Of a stretch of 64,000 nt of DNA, positions 20,401-28,067 are shown one piece after another. Location: positions 496,001-560,000 of the forward strand of contig CP079108.1 in NCBI GenBank assembly GCA_019285715.1. Direction: 5' to 3'. A model generated the notes under the pieces. The model did no database searches, was not told the origin of the DNA, and saw only the letters and a program-made list of their open reading frames with translations. How positions within the stretch are numbered: the stretch's first letter is position 1; each line of letters begins with the position of its first letter. The position numbers and the translations under genes are program-made. The DNA is from Sphingosinicellaceae bacterium (lineage in GTDB: Bacteria > Pseudomonadota > Alphaproteobacteria > Sphingomonadales > Sphingomonadaceae).

Positions 20401-21343
20401 AGCTGGTATTCTCGTCGCGCAGCGCAATGCTAGCGGACGCGCGGAGCGGCTTGACTTGGCCGGTATCGGGGAAGCGGCGGCTCAGGCTGGCGGCAAGCCT
20501 CGCCCGATCAAAATCAGTGAGCGCGGTCACCGGAAGCGGCGTCGCGCGAGCCGTCGCGTAGGTCACGACCAGTGTTCCCTGAGCGAGCGATCCGGTGGTC
20601 GACACGCGCTTGAATCCGCTGACGGAGTATATTTCCATCTTGATCGGCGACGCGCGGTGGGCAGGAAGCGCTGCGCGTATATGTGTTGACCATAATTCGA
20701 CCCAGCTGCCCGATCGTCGTGGCTGGGGGGCCCCGCTTGCGCCCAGTTTCTCATTGGTTGCAGGCGCCAACTCGATTCCGCTGGGTAAATCGATCCGGGA
20801 AAACGTGTCGCGAATGCTGCGCGGGACCTCCAACTCATAATCTTGGGCTGCGCCGGCAGGATCCGGCGCCAAGAATTCGAAATTGTCCCAATCGAGTAGC
20901 TCGCTCGCTCGCAGCCGAAGTGACTTCGATGGCACGCGAAAGACTAGCGTCGAGTGAGTACCCGAAACGAGACGGACTGACGCGAGTTCCGCTTCGCTCA
21001 CAACATCAGGTATCGAAGGGTAGTTTAGGGCCGTCTCGGCGTAATGCTGTGGTGGAAGGGTGAATTCGAGTAAGTAGTCGCTGGCAAAGTTGAGCGGCGT
21101 GAGCCGGCGCGAGCCGGGGTGCAACCTAAAGCCGATGGCCCGGACCTTGAGGAAAGCCTCGTCTATGTCGCGCCTGACGGTGAATTCGGGCCAAGCCAAC
21201 GGCGCGCCCAGCTTACCTGCGACTTCAAAGGATACGGTACCGGTGCCAGCGACTGCGGGAACAGATAGCGCTGCGCCATAGCTCATGAACGCGCGACGGG
21301 AGAGGCCTTTTGTCTTTCCCGAAGGGCTGTCTGTCTCGCGCAT
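17399..21343 (-). CDS. Giant uncharacterised protein with Tat-like N-terminus, 1314 aa
   Basis: A 1314-residue protein starting with a twin-arginine-like leader, SRRAFMSYGAALSVPAVAG (residues about 15-33), suggesting folded export. The body is beta-rich: HYACFGRDQFVEVLNEGFLY and PFRSLSITTEKTAPLDPP are distinctive mid-N-terminal blocks. From about residue 920 to 1240 come alternating hydrophobic strands such as SVAGIINFDGLIYISMTYYP and ALVSVSIKIAFVRYSYSF. The last 60 residues are Ser/Ala-rich and polar. A ribosome site GGGGAG precedes the ATG. It overlaps the 1307-residue gene by four bases. I recognise the blocks only as belonging to large uncharacterised bacterial proteins; no function is assigned. 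The 294 bp between this gene and the lysozyme-like gene may hold an internal promoter (TAAGAT-like box). Confidence 0.8.
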   Translation of the reverse strand: MRETDSPSGKTKGLSRRAFMSYGAALSVPAVAGTGTVSFEVAGKLGAPLAWPEFTVRRDIDEAFLKVRAIGFRLHPGSRRLTPLNFASDYLLEFTLPPQHYAETALNYPSIPDVVSEAELASVRLVSGTHSTLVFRVPSKSLRLRASELLDWDNFEFLAPDPAGAAQDYELEVPRSIRDTFSRIDLPSGIELAPATNEKLGASGAPQPRRSGSWVELWSTHIRAALPAHRASPIKMEIYSVSGFKRVSTTGSLAQGTLVVTYATARATPLPVTALTDFDRARLAASLSRRFPDTGQVKPLRASASIALRDENTSFPAAYAPGRSIDVDLLLLSSRGGSLALHTAFKPYPGSTQAGWLHYACFGRDQFVEVLNEGFLYPFGTPCQLIISTQRIFTRDPTGRLVAPLNKQAFLRIAQPNKIHPGHLETPFRSLSITTEKTAPLDPPPGGDPAEYEKYDYFIPMVAGAPVRFAHKGTDWSGTQHVADMPMVYVSNGARARNGLVWEPGYPWQAPADRLGDPSHMISVGREGLRAVDRLWNEQPGRFVSYGAAIVELASANTKGEASAKLDWVEWARANVPDLDPDAVPDTPFRPRARTMRIRNQATEHLSGEPTALLTTYRDTRFTDFPYLDPEPTTPPEDYFRNVPANADDANAPFVFMLERRGLVAERAAPPDRMPSDIVSGIRNLYYKVSKAEAAPPDALFLGIDNEISFGRQASSDGVGGLTVPDTHANIINRRYGIVGDATFNEHRWSGIAAAKPALEAAHRLDFAAFSQTRIAIDQTPFQESRTAADRDRAIAAARALMGFAPIAPFAALARVPSAASPFAPGLKLGDLFGRDAELIPGLPFSKLFDAIGLAGADDSSAQPLAAGADPGHAEPLSWNVQLSGIEWLSAIQASGNAAAQLPVLLEQLGADPREDPTRRPISLGIEASLSWSNSRFDRKDLGPVSFVPVPGQTKISIEALARIDLGTPRITTDPPGLDFHPGSPTVTAKTEIFAFTIIIFEAIEIGFESVRFDIGSDGKKSFAVKLGDVKLLGALDFINQIESMLKGLGSDSGIHVAITPQKAEISQVLNFPVGGGSLPIGPALVTNLAFSWAVTIPLMGRDVLSVAFGLSSREKPMTIFVPPWYGGKAYALLEATTRGCRLVEISMEYGALVPIDWAIARGEASLMAGLFFQLNRDGNGVTTVVLTAFVKASAHLSVAGIINFDGLIYISMTYYPNIGSVSGDALVSVSIKIAFVRYSYSFTAHYDKGKEGGSSSLAGRQSTAFIAGSSSAAIRSQGDGTVVAQKPYRASSAEARAAFKRLLAEYRDEGVAA

Positions 21344-21637
21344 TTGATATGCTCCCCTTTATCTTATCTAGTGATAACTGGAGTCCGGGTTGCTATGGTG
21401 CCTCTCGGGGCGGGGTGGTTCAACCCTCATGGCAGCAACGGCGAGCCTCGGCCTGCCTACCGTGGTTCGCGGTCGCGCATGGTGGAAGCAAAACCTCTGT
21501 GCGGGAGGGATGCCGCGACAAAGTTGAGATGTAGGAACCTACTGAGCTGCTGCCCGTTTCTGCCGACATTCGGGGCCGGGTTACCATCTGATGGACCGGT
21601 CTCGAACTGGCTAGGTTTCGACGCAGCTTCACTTATG

Positions 21638-22447
21638 TTACGCTACGTTATCGTTCATGTCGTCTACAATCGCTTTGATCTGGCCGAACAGGATGACGGC
21701 GTCGGAGCGGGCCTCCGCTTTCTTGCGGTTGATGGGTCCCCAATGTCCGCGTTCCTGCCGCAAAAACATTGCGGTATATAGCGTTGCGAACAGCGGGCAT
21801 TCCTTCATCTGGTTCTGAAAAGCGGCCTGTTGCCCGCGACCGACATCGGCAGGCCAGTGGTTCGGCTTCGTGCAACTTGCGCCCTCGCCGAATATATCCA
21901 TCAGATCTTGCCGTCCGGCAAAAGCTTTAACCAAGGCTTGCCGATCGGTATCACCATGTATCGAGTCGTAACTTACCTGGAATAGTCCAGCCTCGGCATT
22001 ATCGGGCGTCGTCGGGACTGGACGTCCTCTCGGGCCGCGATCCTCAGCCGTATCCGGACCGTCGCAATGGCGGCCCGAACTTTCACGCATCCCGAGGCCC
22101 AGCATAATCGCAAACACCGAAATTAGCCGGTCTGCCGCGGTTGACGTTTTCGCACCCGCCGCAGCCAGTTCCATTTCGTACCAGTCGAGCACGTCATGCG
22201 CCGAACTGCCAGTGCGCGGCCCTGCCGCTTTGACCATGAAGCGATCCTGCGCCTTCAACATACGATAGGCCTGCGCGAATGCGACGCCCATGCCTTTGGT
22301 ATAGCCGCGCGGCGCAACACCGCGCTTGTCGGGCCAAAAATAGGCCACGAGCGGTGAGGCCATAGCAGCCGCGAGCACCGGTGCATTGTCGACGAGCATC
22401 AAGGTCTTCTGCGGATACATCGAGCTTCGCACGTCAAGGGCGTACAT
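21638..22447 (-). CDS. Lysozyme/lytic-transglycosylase-like protein
   Basis: About 269 residues. The segment LGLGMRESSGRHCDG (about residues 116-130), followed by AEAGLFQVSYDS (about 152-163), matches the E-S-S-G ... G-L-F-Q layout of the lysozyme/soluble transglycosylase fold, with Glu as the likely catalytic acid. It is therefore predicted to cleave the peptidoglycan glycan backbone. No clear signal peptide is visible at the annotated start; later in-frame ATGs (MYPQKTLML, then MLVDNAP) are possible starts. It overlaps the upstream peptidase gene by 14 bases, so the two are coupled and likely act on the same cell wall. Confidence 0.7.
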   Translation of the reverse strand: MYALDVRSSMYPQKTLMLVDNAPVLAAAMASPLVAYFWPDKRGVAPRGYTKGMGVAFAQAYRMLKAQDRFMVKAAGPRTGSSAHDVLDWYEMELAAAGAKTSTAADRLISVFAIMLGLGMRESSGRHCDGPDTAEDRGPRGRPVPTTPDNAEAGLFQVSYDSIHGDTDRQALVKAFAGRQDLMDIFGEGASCTKPNHWPADVGRGQQAAFQNQMKECPLFATLYTAMFLRQERGHWGPINRKKAEARSDAVILFGQIKAIVDDMNDNVA

Positions 22448-23132
22448 ATCTGTTAAGGAAGTGGCCGGACGTTTTCAGCGCCATTGGCCGTTCGTCTATC
22501 GCGTTGGTGCCGAGATTTCCCGGACAGTTGGTCACCGAACTCGAGATATCCTGATTAGCCCCCACGACCTGCAAGGACTTATGGCCAGCCGTCATCGCCT
22601 CAAAAATAGTGACATGGCCGTGATCGGCGTCGCCATAATTGGTGAAGACGCAGATGTCCCCGCGCTGCGGTGTTGTGACCGGCGTTCCGAACTTCAGGAA
22701 AGCCTGCGAGCTCTCGCGATGCTTCGGTGGCGTGATGCCGCCCCGCTCGAGACACCAGCTTAGCGTAACCGCGCACCAGGCGGTACAATCGTTCGTGATT
22801 ATGTAACCCATGTCATGCCAGATGCGCACCAGAAGTGGATTAGCGTGCTTGGCCCAGCGCCGATTCCACGGCTCTCCCACCGAATTGCTGGGAGCCTTGG
22901 GGTTTTTGTCGAGCCGCGCGAGCGCCAGCATCGTGGCCATGTAGTCGCCCTTTGGAATGAGCGCGAGCACCTCGGGTACGAGCGCTGTATCCTTAGGATC
23001 TGTTGGAAGCGTCCCCTTTATGCCAACGCTCTGGCCAAAGAAGTCACGCCTCTCTTGTCCGAAGACCGTGGCCGACGGGAATAAAGTGGCCGCCGTCGCC
23101 CCGATCACGATTTGGCGCTTCGAAATGAGCAT
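22434..23132 (-). CDS. Exported NlpC/P60-CHAP-like (TIGR02594-type) cell-wall peptidase
   Basis: With the chosen ATG at 23132 the protein is 232 residues. I prefer this start because it gives a signal peptide (MLISKRQIVIGATAATLFPS), a good AGGGG ribosome site and room for a promoter; an ATG at 23186 would add 18 residues. The core DCTAWCAVTLSWCLERGGI supplies the catalytic Cys, PQRGDICVF the usual PxxGD turn, and DHGHVTIFE the catalytic His, followed by VVGANQ. This is the TIGR02594/CHAP pattern of amidases or endopeptidases that cut peptidoglycan stem peptides. It is the first gene of the five-gene cluster. Confidence 0.75.
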   Translation of the reverse strand: MLISKRQIVIGATAATLFPSATVFGQERRDFFGQSVGIKGTLPTDPKDTALVPEVLALIPKGDYMATMLALARLDKNPKAPSNSVGEPWNRRWAKHANPLLVRIWHDMGYIITNDCTAWCAVTLSWCLERGGITPPKHRESSQAFLKFGTPVTTPQRGDICVFTNYGDADHGHVTIFEAMTAGHKSLQVVGANQDISSSVTNCPGNLGTNAIDERPMALKTSGHFLNRYVRP

Positions 23133-23176
23133 GAGTCGACCCCTGTAGACGTTCGCAAAGCTTCGCCCAATCACGG

Positions 23177-23205
23177 AATTAAGCAAGTGAAACTGTGGGC
23201 TTCAA
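23177..23205 (-). promoter_or_regulatory. Possible promoter of the giant-protein cluster
   Basis: On the minus strand a TTGAAG box (23205-23200) lies 17 bp from a TTAATT box (23182-23177). Transcription would begin near 23170, about 38 nt before the preferred start codon of the first cluster gene. The boxes match the consensus only partly, so this is a spacing-supported guess. Confidence 0.3.
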
Positions 23206-23444
23206 CCAAACCTGACCGTATCGTTTCAGACCGACCCTGAGGATATCCCCGATCTAGGACTTCAAATCGGCAATGTATCGAAACTGCCGAAACGCTGGCA
23301 TCAGTAGCGCGCGCCAAGGAGCGACGCTGCTGACGGTTCAACTTTGCACTTCCCGGTCCAATTCGAGCGATCGACTCTTCCTGACTCAGAGGCGGCTTTA
23401 CCCGACGATCCCGCTTTACCTCGAGCGTCGCATGTCCGAACTAG

Positions 23445-24288
23445 GGTCAGGACTCATTGATCAGAGCCAGAAGATGACGGTAGCGGCGATGGCGATGGCT
23501 GAGAAGAAGGTGTGGGCGCAGCGGTCGTAGCGGGTGTGGATGCGCCGCCAGTCTTTGAGTTTGCCGAACATGTTCTCGATGCGGTGGCGCTGGCGGTAGA
23601 TGGTCCGGTCGTGCGGGATCGGGGTTTTTCGATTGGCCTTCGACGGGATGCACGGCGCGATGCCCTTGGCGATCAGGGCGGCGCGGAACCAGTCGGCGTC
23701 GTAACCCCGGTCGCCGAGCATCGCCTTGGCCTTGGGCAAGGCATCGAACATCAACGCTGCGCCCTTGTAGTCGCTGGTCTGCCCTTCGGTGAGCAGCATG
23801 ACCAGCGGCCGGCCCTGGCCGTCACAGACCGCGTGCAGCTTGGAGTTCAGGCCGCCTTTGGTCCGGCCGATACATCGGGGAAGAGCCCCTTTTTGAGCAG
23901 ACTGGCAGCGGTCCGATGCGCCTTCAGATGGGTCGCGTCGATCATCAGCCGGTCGGGCTTACCGCCCTTGGCCGCCAGCGCTGCGAAGATGCGGTTGAAC
24001 ACGCCCAGCCGGCTCCAGCGGATAAAGCGGTTGTAGATCGTCTTGTGTGGGCCGTAATCCTTGGGCGCGTCCCGCCAGCGCAGCCCATTGCGGATCACGA
24101 AAATGATCCCGCTGATTACCCGCCGGTCATCCACCCTCGGCACACCGTGCGACAACGGAAAATGCGGCTCGATCCGGCGCATCTGCGCCTCCGACAACCA
24201 GATCAGATCACTCATCGCGACGCCTCCTCAGCGCCGCGATTGAATCAGATCAGCGTCGTCGTGGGAATCCCTTTAATAGGTCCTGAGC
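23445..24288 (-). mobile_element. Complete IS5-family (IS427-like) insertion sequence, 844 bp
   Basis: Both ends are visible. The left end reads GGTCAGGACTCATTGA and the right end, read inwards, GCTCAGGACCTATTAA: imperfect terminal inverted repeats with 12 of 16 matches. The element is flanked by a direct CTAG on each side (23441-23444 and 24289-24292), the target duplication typical of this group (YTAR). Size, one frameshifted DDE transposase and the duplication agree. The right CTAG contains the TAG stop codon of the adjacent integrase gene. Confidence 0.9.
23461..24215 (-). CDS. IS5-family DDE transposase, two frames joined by -1 frameshift
   Basis: The first frame (24215-23847) starts MSDLIWLSEAQMRRIEPHFP and carries the first catalytic Asp in DRLMIDATHLKAHRTA. 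The second frame (open from before 23885 to 23461) contains the second Asp in LGDRGYDADWF and the Glu in HRIENMFGKLKDWRRIHTR. They join at an A5G4 run (23894-23886 on the minus strand): a -1 slip there yields LPRCIGRTKGGLNSKLHAV, which is the expected continuation. Programmed frameshifting is known in this IS group, so the enzyme is probably functional. Length and organisation are normal. Confidence 0.88.
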
Positions 24289-25585
24289 CTAGAAAACTGC
24301 GGCAACTCGTTTGCCAGCTTTCGGCCCAAGCCACCAAGCTACCGCGGAACCATCGGCGAACTCCAGTTGGGCGGCCGCAAATATCGTGCGGCTGACTGCT
24401 TGCTGCTGGCTCCGCAGATGATCCTCAAGCAGCTTGTGGCGGGTAATGTACCCGGCGTTCACTCCAGGCACCGCGTGATTCATCAACAGTCGCGCGTCGA
24501 ACTCGGAGACCCCGGCGGCTTGAGCGAGCGTCCGAAAACTCTGCCGTAGATCGTTCCCCCATTTAGATAGGCTGTCGCGATCCTCCTTCTGCTCAACCAG
24601 GTGACCCGACCCACTGTCCGCCGGGAATACCCAGTTGGTTGCGTGAATAGGATGCATCTGCCGGCCGAAACGTCGGGCGCGCATCAGGCACCGGATCATC
24701 TCCCGCGACAGCGGGATATCAAATGCCTTCTTGGCGCCACCCTTTGGAACGGCGATGTGCAACAATCGCCGTTTGAGGTCGATGTGGTTCGGCTGGATCG
24801 TCTTTAACGCTGGGCCGGCAGCCCGACAACAGTGTGAAAAGGTGAAACTCGCGTCGTATGGGATTTTCGAGAGCAGCCACTTCGGCAAACCAGGCAGAGA
24901 CGTCAGCGAGCCCAAGCGCGCTGTCGCGACGAGTTTCCCCATTCCAGTCGATAGCAGTTACCGGGTTGTCTGCTGGCAAGTAGCGGTGGGTTTTGCGCGC
25001 GTGATTGTAAATCGCGCGCAGCGTTCTCATGCTGCCGTTGGCGATATACGGCCCGTTATCCCTGCTCACAGCGTCATGTTTCGATGCGACCAAGGCAGGT
25101 TGGTCAGCAAGCTCCGTCAGCTCGAGATCGAGCCATTCGGCGAAGATTCGTTCCACATGATCCTGATAGCTGGCAATCGTGCCCACGCTTCGGCCCTTTC
25201 TCACCATATGACCGTCGCGGTACCGTTCCCAAGCAGATCGGAGCGTGACTCCGGTCGACTTCGGCACCGGCGCGGGGCTCGCGTTCTTTACCTGCACCGT
25301 CTCGGGTCTCGGATGCTGACCCTTCGCGATCAGGGCGAGGAACGATTTTCCCGTGTTTCGCGCGTCTCGAGTGCTGACGTCGCCCGCCTCACCAATAGCC
25401 ACGCGAATTGTCTGTCGCTGGCCGTCTCTCCGGAGATCGCCCTGTACGGTGAAGGTTTTCTTGCGTTTGCCGACGACGACAAAGAAGCCTTTCAGCTCCG
25501 TGTCGCGGGCAAGATACCAGCCTGATGCCGGAAGAGGCAGGCGCGCTACGTCCTTGTCGGTGAGATGAACTCGGATATCACCCAT
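24289..25585 (-). pseudogene. Tyrosine recombinase (integrase), frameshifted
   Basis: The N-terminal part starts at 25585 with GDIRVHLTDKDVARLPLP, an integrase arm-binding-like domain, and runs through a SAM-like core domain to the catalytic Arg in FTLLSGCRP. At about 24,812 the frame is lost. The rest continues in another frame as ALKTIQPNHIDLKRRLLHI, PKGGAKKAFDIPLS (Lys), GNDLRQSFRTLAQAAG (second Arg), LLMNHAVPGVNAGYIT (His and nucleophile Tyr). All catalytic residues exist, so a single small indel, or a sequencing error, separates the gene from function. Its stop codon coincides with the CTAG duplicated by the neighbouring insertion sequence. It lies next to a tRNA-Arg fragment, the likely attachment site. 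Confidence 0.88.
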
Positions 25586-25752
25586 AAAAACTCAAACGGT
25601 TTTTCAAACGGTTTTGGCGGAGCGCCGGTCTAAATGGGGCACCACTCTACGTCACCCAGTAGTACTATTTTACTACGGTTTGACAAGTGCTTAGCCTGTT
25701 TCCAACAACAATATCGCATAGAGAAAAGTTCTGGCGTAGGATTGGGTATGAA

Positions 25753-25797
25753 CTACGAATCTGAGGGTCGGACGTTCGAATCGTTCCGGGCGCACCA
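25753..25797 (+). repeat. tRNA-Arg 3'-end fragment, probable attachment site of the integrated element
   Basis: These 45 bp run from an anticodon loop CTACGAA (anticodon ACG, Arg) through the T arm GGACGTTCGAATCGTTC to the acceptor strand CGGGCGC and ACCA. No matching 5' half (GCGCCCG plus D arm) precedes it, so it is a partial tRNA. Its position 168 bp from the start of the tyrosine integrase fits a classic tRNA 3'-end attachment site. The intact tRNA-Arg(ACG) and other junction would then lie left of the window. Confidence 0.75.
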
Positions 25798-25842
25798 TTT
25801 TCCCGTTAAATTTGAAAAGCTTAGCCGTTTGTGGCGAGGCGA

Positions 25843-25895
25843 CCCCGGACTAAAATTTATTTTAGTCCGGGTTTTAGTCCGGGGAATCTTTTTTT
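25843..25895 (+). terminator. Palindrome with repeated arm and T-run, terminator-like
   Basis: A 13-bp perfect stem (25844-25856 with 25859-25871, loop TT) is followed immediately by a second copy of the right arm, TTTTAGTCCGGGG (25872-25884), then AATC and seven Ts. Either right arm could pair with the left one. It lies 46 bp past the tRNA fragment and could be the former terminator of that tRNA. Confidence 0.55.
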
Positions 25896-26091
25896 GGCGC
25901 TATGCGTGTGCCGCTATCGGACAGCCCGCGATGGTTCGCGCGTGGCGCTCGTCGAATCCGGAACTAGGGCGAGTCCGCTGGACCGCTTCACGTCAGCGAC
26001 GACCCAATCTCGGCCCTTCAGAGATGCTTTTCCGCCTCCCAAAAGCGGCCGGTCGTTCATCTCGGATCCACGGCTAGAGTATCCGTTATGA

Positions 26092-26343
26092 TCAAGCGGG
26101 TTTTGGTGCCCAGGATCTGCCTGTCCACAGGAGCGCGTTGGCAAGGATGACGAGCTTGCGAATGACTGCCGTGATCGCCACCTTGGGCGGTTTTCCGGCG
26201 GCGACGAGAGCTGTATATTTTGCTCTCATGTCTGGGTTGAACCGGGTGGCGACCAGTGCTGGCATGTAGAGCGTTTGTCGCAGCTGGGCACGGCCGCCCC
26301 GGATATGACGCTTGCCGCTAGGCGGATCGGTCAGTGGATGGCC
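26092..26343 (-). pseudogene. IS110-family transposase C-terminal remnant
   Basis: The minus strand encodes only the end of an IS110/IS116/IS902 transposase: GKRHIRGGRAQLRQTLYMPA, then TRFNPDMRAKYTALVAAGKP and AITAVIRKLVILANALL to a stop. The N-terminal RuvC-like DEDD half is missing, and the frame continues upstream into unrelated sequence. It is a dead fragment that marks past transposition in this junction zone. Confidence 0.8.
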
Positions 26344-26378
26344 TCTACTTTGCTGATCGAGCGGTAGAAGTTGCACCG

Positions 26379-26561
26379 CTAAGGCTGCCTTCGCACGCGG
26401 CGACCAGCACTTCCGCCGCTGCGGCTCGTCCGGAATATCGCCATGCATCTTGGACAGTCGACTTGACCGCCGAGCATCGTCCTCTGGTGCGATACACCGT
26501 CGATTGGCTGTCCACACAGTGCCACAAAGTCCGTCCGAGGCAGCCTAGCGAGATGCATCAT
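26379..26561 (-). CDS. Possible small zinc-ribbon-like protein
   Basis: A 60-codon frame starts MMHLARLPRTDFVALCGQP and contains two cysteine clusters, a lone Cys in ALCGQPIDG and VDCPRCMAIF. This resembles small zinc-binding proteins sometimes found on mobile DNA. No strong ribosome site is present, the C-terminus is low complexity, and it may be a shadow of decayed DNA. I cannot name a family. Confidence 0.3.
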   Translation of the reverse strand: MMHLARLPRTDFVALCGQPIDGVSHQRTMLGGQVDCPRCMAIFRTSRSGGSAGRRVRRQP

Positions 26562-27637
26562 GGTCCGTACGTCCTAGTCGCGGCACGCCCATGCGGCCCC
26601 CCTGCGGTAACGACCGAGACACTCGTTGGTACCGCAATGGTAAGCTGGCAACCGCGCCAAAACATGCCTCGCGAAAGCGGGGGGCGTGCATCTGCGAGGC
26701 ATCCAGGGACACCGAGATCGGGGGTGCACCTACTCGGATGCTGGAAAACTAGCTTTTGGGAGGGCCTGTCTACATCGGAAATTAGCGCGGGAGGAAAAAC
26801 TTTTAAACGGTCACAGCTCTTTACGAAGGCGAAACGCTGATTTGCGAGGTTGATCTTGTTGCAGCGCGGGGGCGATGCAACGGGCCGTCCGCTTACCTAC
26901 CTCGCTACCCCTGAGGATGCGGGCGGCCCATCGGGGCGGTTCTTACGCAGAAACCGATAGGGTGATAGTTGCGGCGCCTGGCAGCCAATGGCGTTATCCC
27001 ACAGGTAGGCCGTGGGGGCGCTGCCTGTGGGACGTACGCAACACGACTTGATGCTTCGCACTCACTTCATTCCGCCTAACACACAGTGATTACAAGTCCG
27101 ATACGATCGGTTCGTCGATTCCGGACACCTCGACCGGCAACGCTGCGTTCTGCTTCTGCCCTCGGCAACGTTGCGGGCATCGACCCTCAATGCTTGTCCG
27201 ACAAGCTGGACCAGGATACGCATGGGGCTGTGTCGGCTGCCGGCCACGACGCTTCCATTCACTACGCCCTCGCAGCCAACCATGCCGACCCCCGGCTTGC
27301 TTGCCTTCAATGTCCTCGGCGATCACCGATACGAGGCCGGACAGCGTAAAGCAGCAATGGCTTATCGGGTCCCCAGCTCCCGCCAAATTGTGACCTGGCG
27401 CCAGATTTAAAAAGCAGTCGCAGAAAAAGCCGCCCGCGTAGTTCTGGAGGGACATCCGTAAGGAGGCGCGGGCGGCTGATGCGTGTTGTGCTCCACGCAT
27501 AATGATCGTGTACCATCAGCATGTTAAAGGTCGCCAGCCCGTAATGCGCAGATAGTGCGCCGTATCGATACTGTGCGTGATCCAGGGCACGGGAGGGGGC
27601 TTAACTAGTAATTGGTGCTTGTCGCAAGCCCCAGCCG
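26562..27637 (+). other. Gene-poor junction DNA
   Basis: About 1.1 kb with many short frames but none with coherent coding character. I see no RNA gene, no intact mobile element and no long repeat. With the IS110 remnant to the left and recombinase debris further right it looks like decayed accessory DNA. Confidence 0.4.
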
Positions 27638-27838
27638 CTACCTTACCGACCCTGCAGCCTTCGCCATGTCTGACAATGTAAGCTCGGCGGCGTCCGCTGC
27701 AGCAAGCAGTCGATTTGCGGTTTCGCGAGCAGCCACAGGGGTCAGGCAAGGGTTCGGTCTCCCACCAATCACGACCTCGCCGCCTACCGCCGTTACGGGG
27801 AGTCCGTCCGACACCAATCGCATTGGGTTTTCGGTCAT
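27638..27838 (-). CDS. Small hypothetical protein, 66 aa
   Basis: The frame encodes TENPMRLVSDGLPVTAVGGE followed by a helical half with RETANRLLAAADAAELTLSD. The layout, a short beta part and then a TPVAARETANRLL helix, resembles small hypothetical proteins of sphingomonads, but no function is known to me. The ribosome site is weak and there is no operon partner. Confidence 0.35.
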   Translation of the reverse strand: MTENPMRLVSDGLPVTAVGGEVVIGGRPNPCLTPVAARETANRLLAAADAAELTLSDMAKAAGSVR

Positions 27839-28067
27839 ACGCGAAACACACTTTCAACTAGCCAACGCACCGTCTCCGGCCGCGGCGGCGAGAAGCATCG
27901 CTATGACTCCCCCTGAAGCGGCCGACGCTACTCCGGTGAGGGTTCTACTTCAACGCGTGTCCGTGTCGCTCCGAAAGCGAACCCCGGCGAGCTTCGGAAC
28001 TGGTGTTCATTAGTCTTGACAAGGAGTTGCATGCGGGCAGGATGTCCCTGCGCTGCCGGAGAGCCAC

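Noticed and set aside
25680-25797. Complete tRNA-Arg gene
   Set aside because: No 5' acceptor strand or D arm precedes the fragment; only the 3' half exists.
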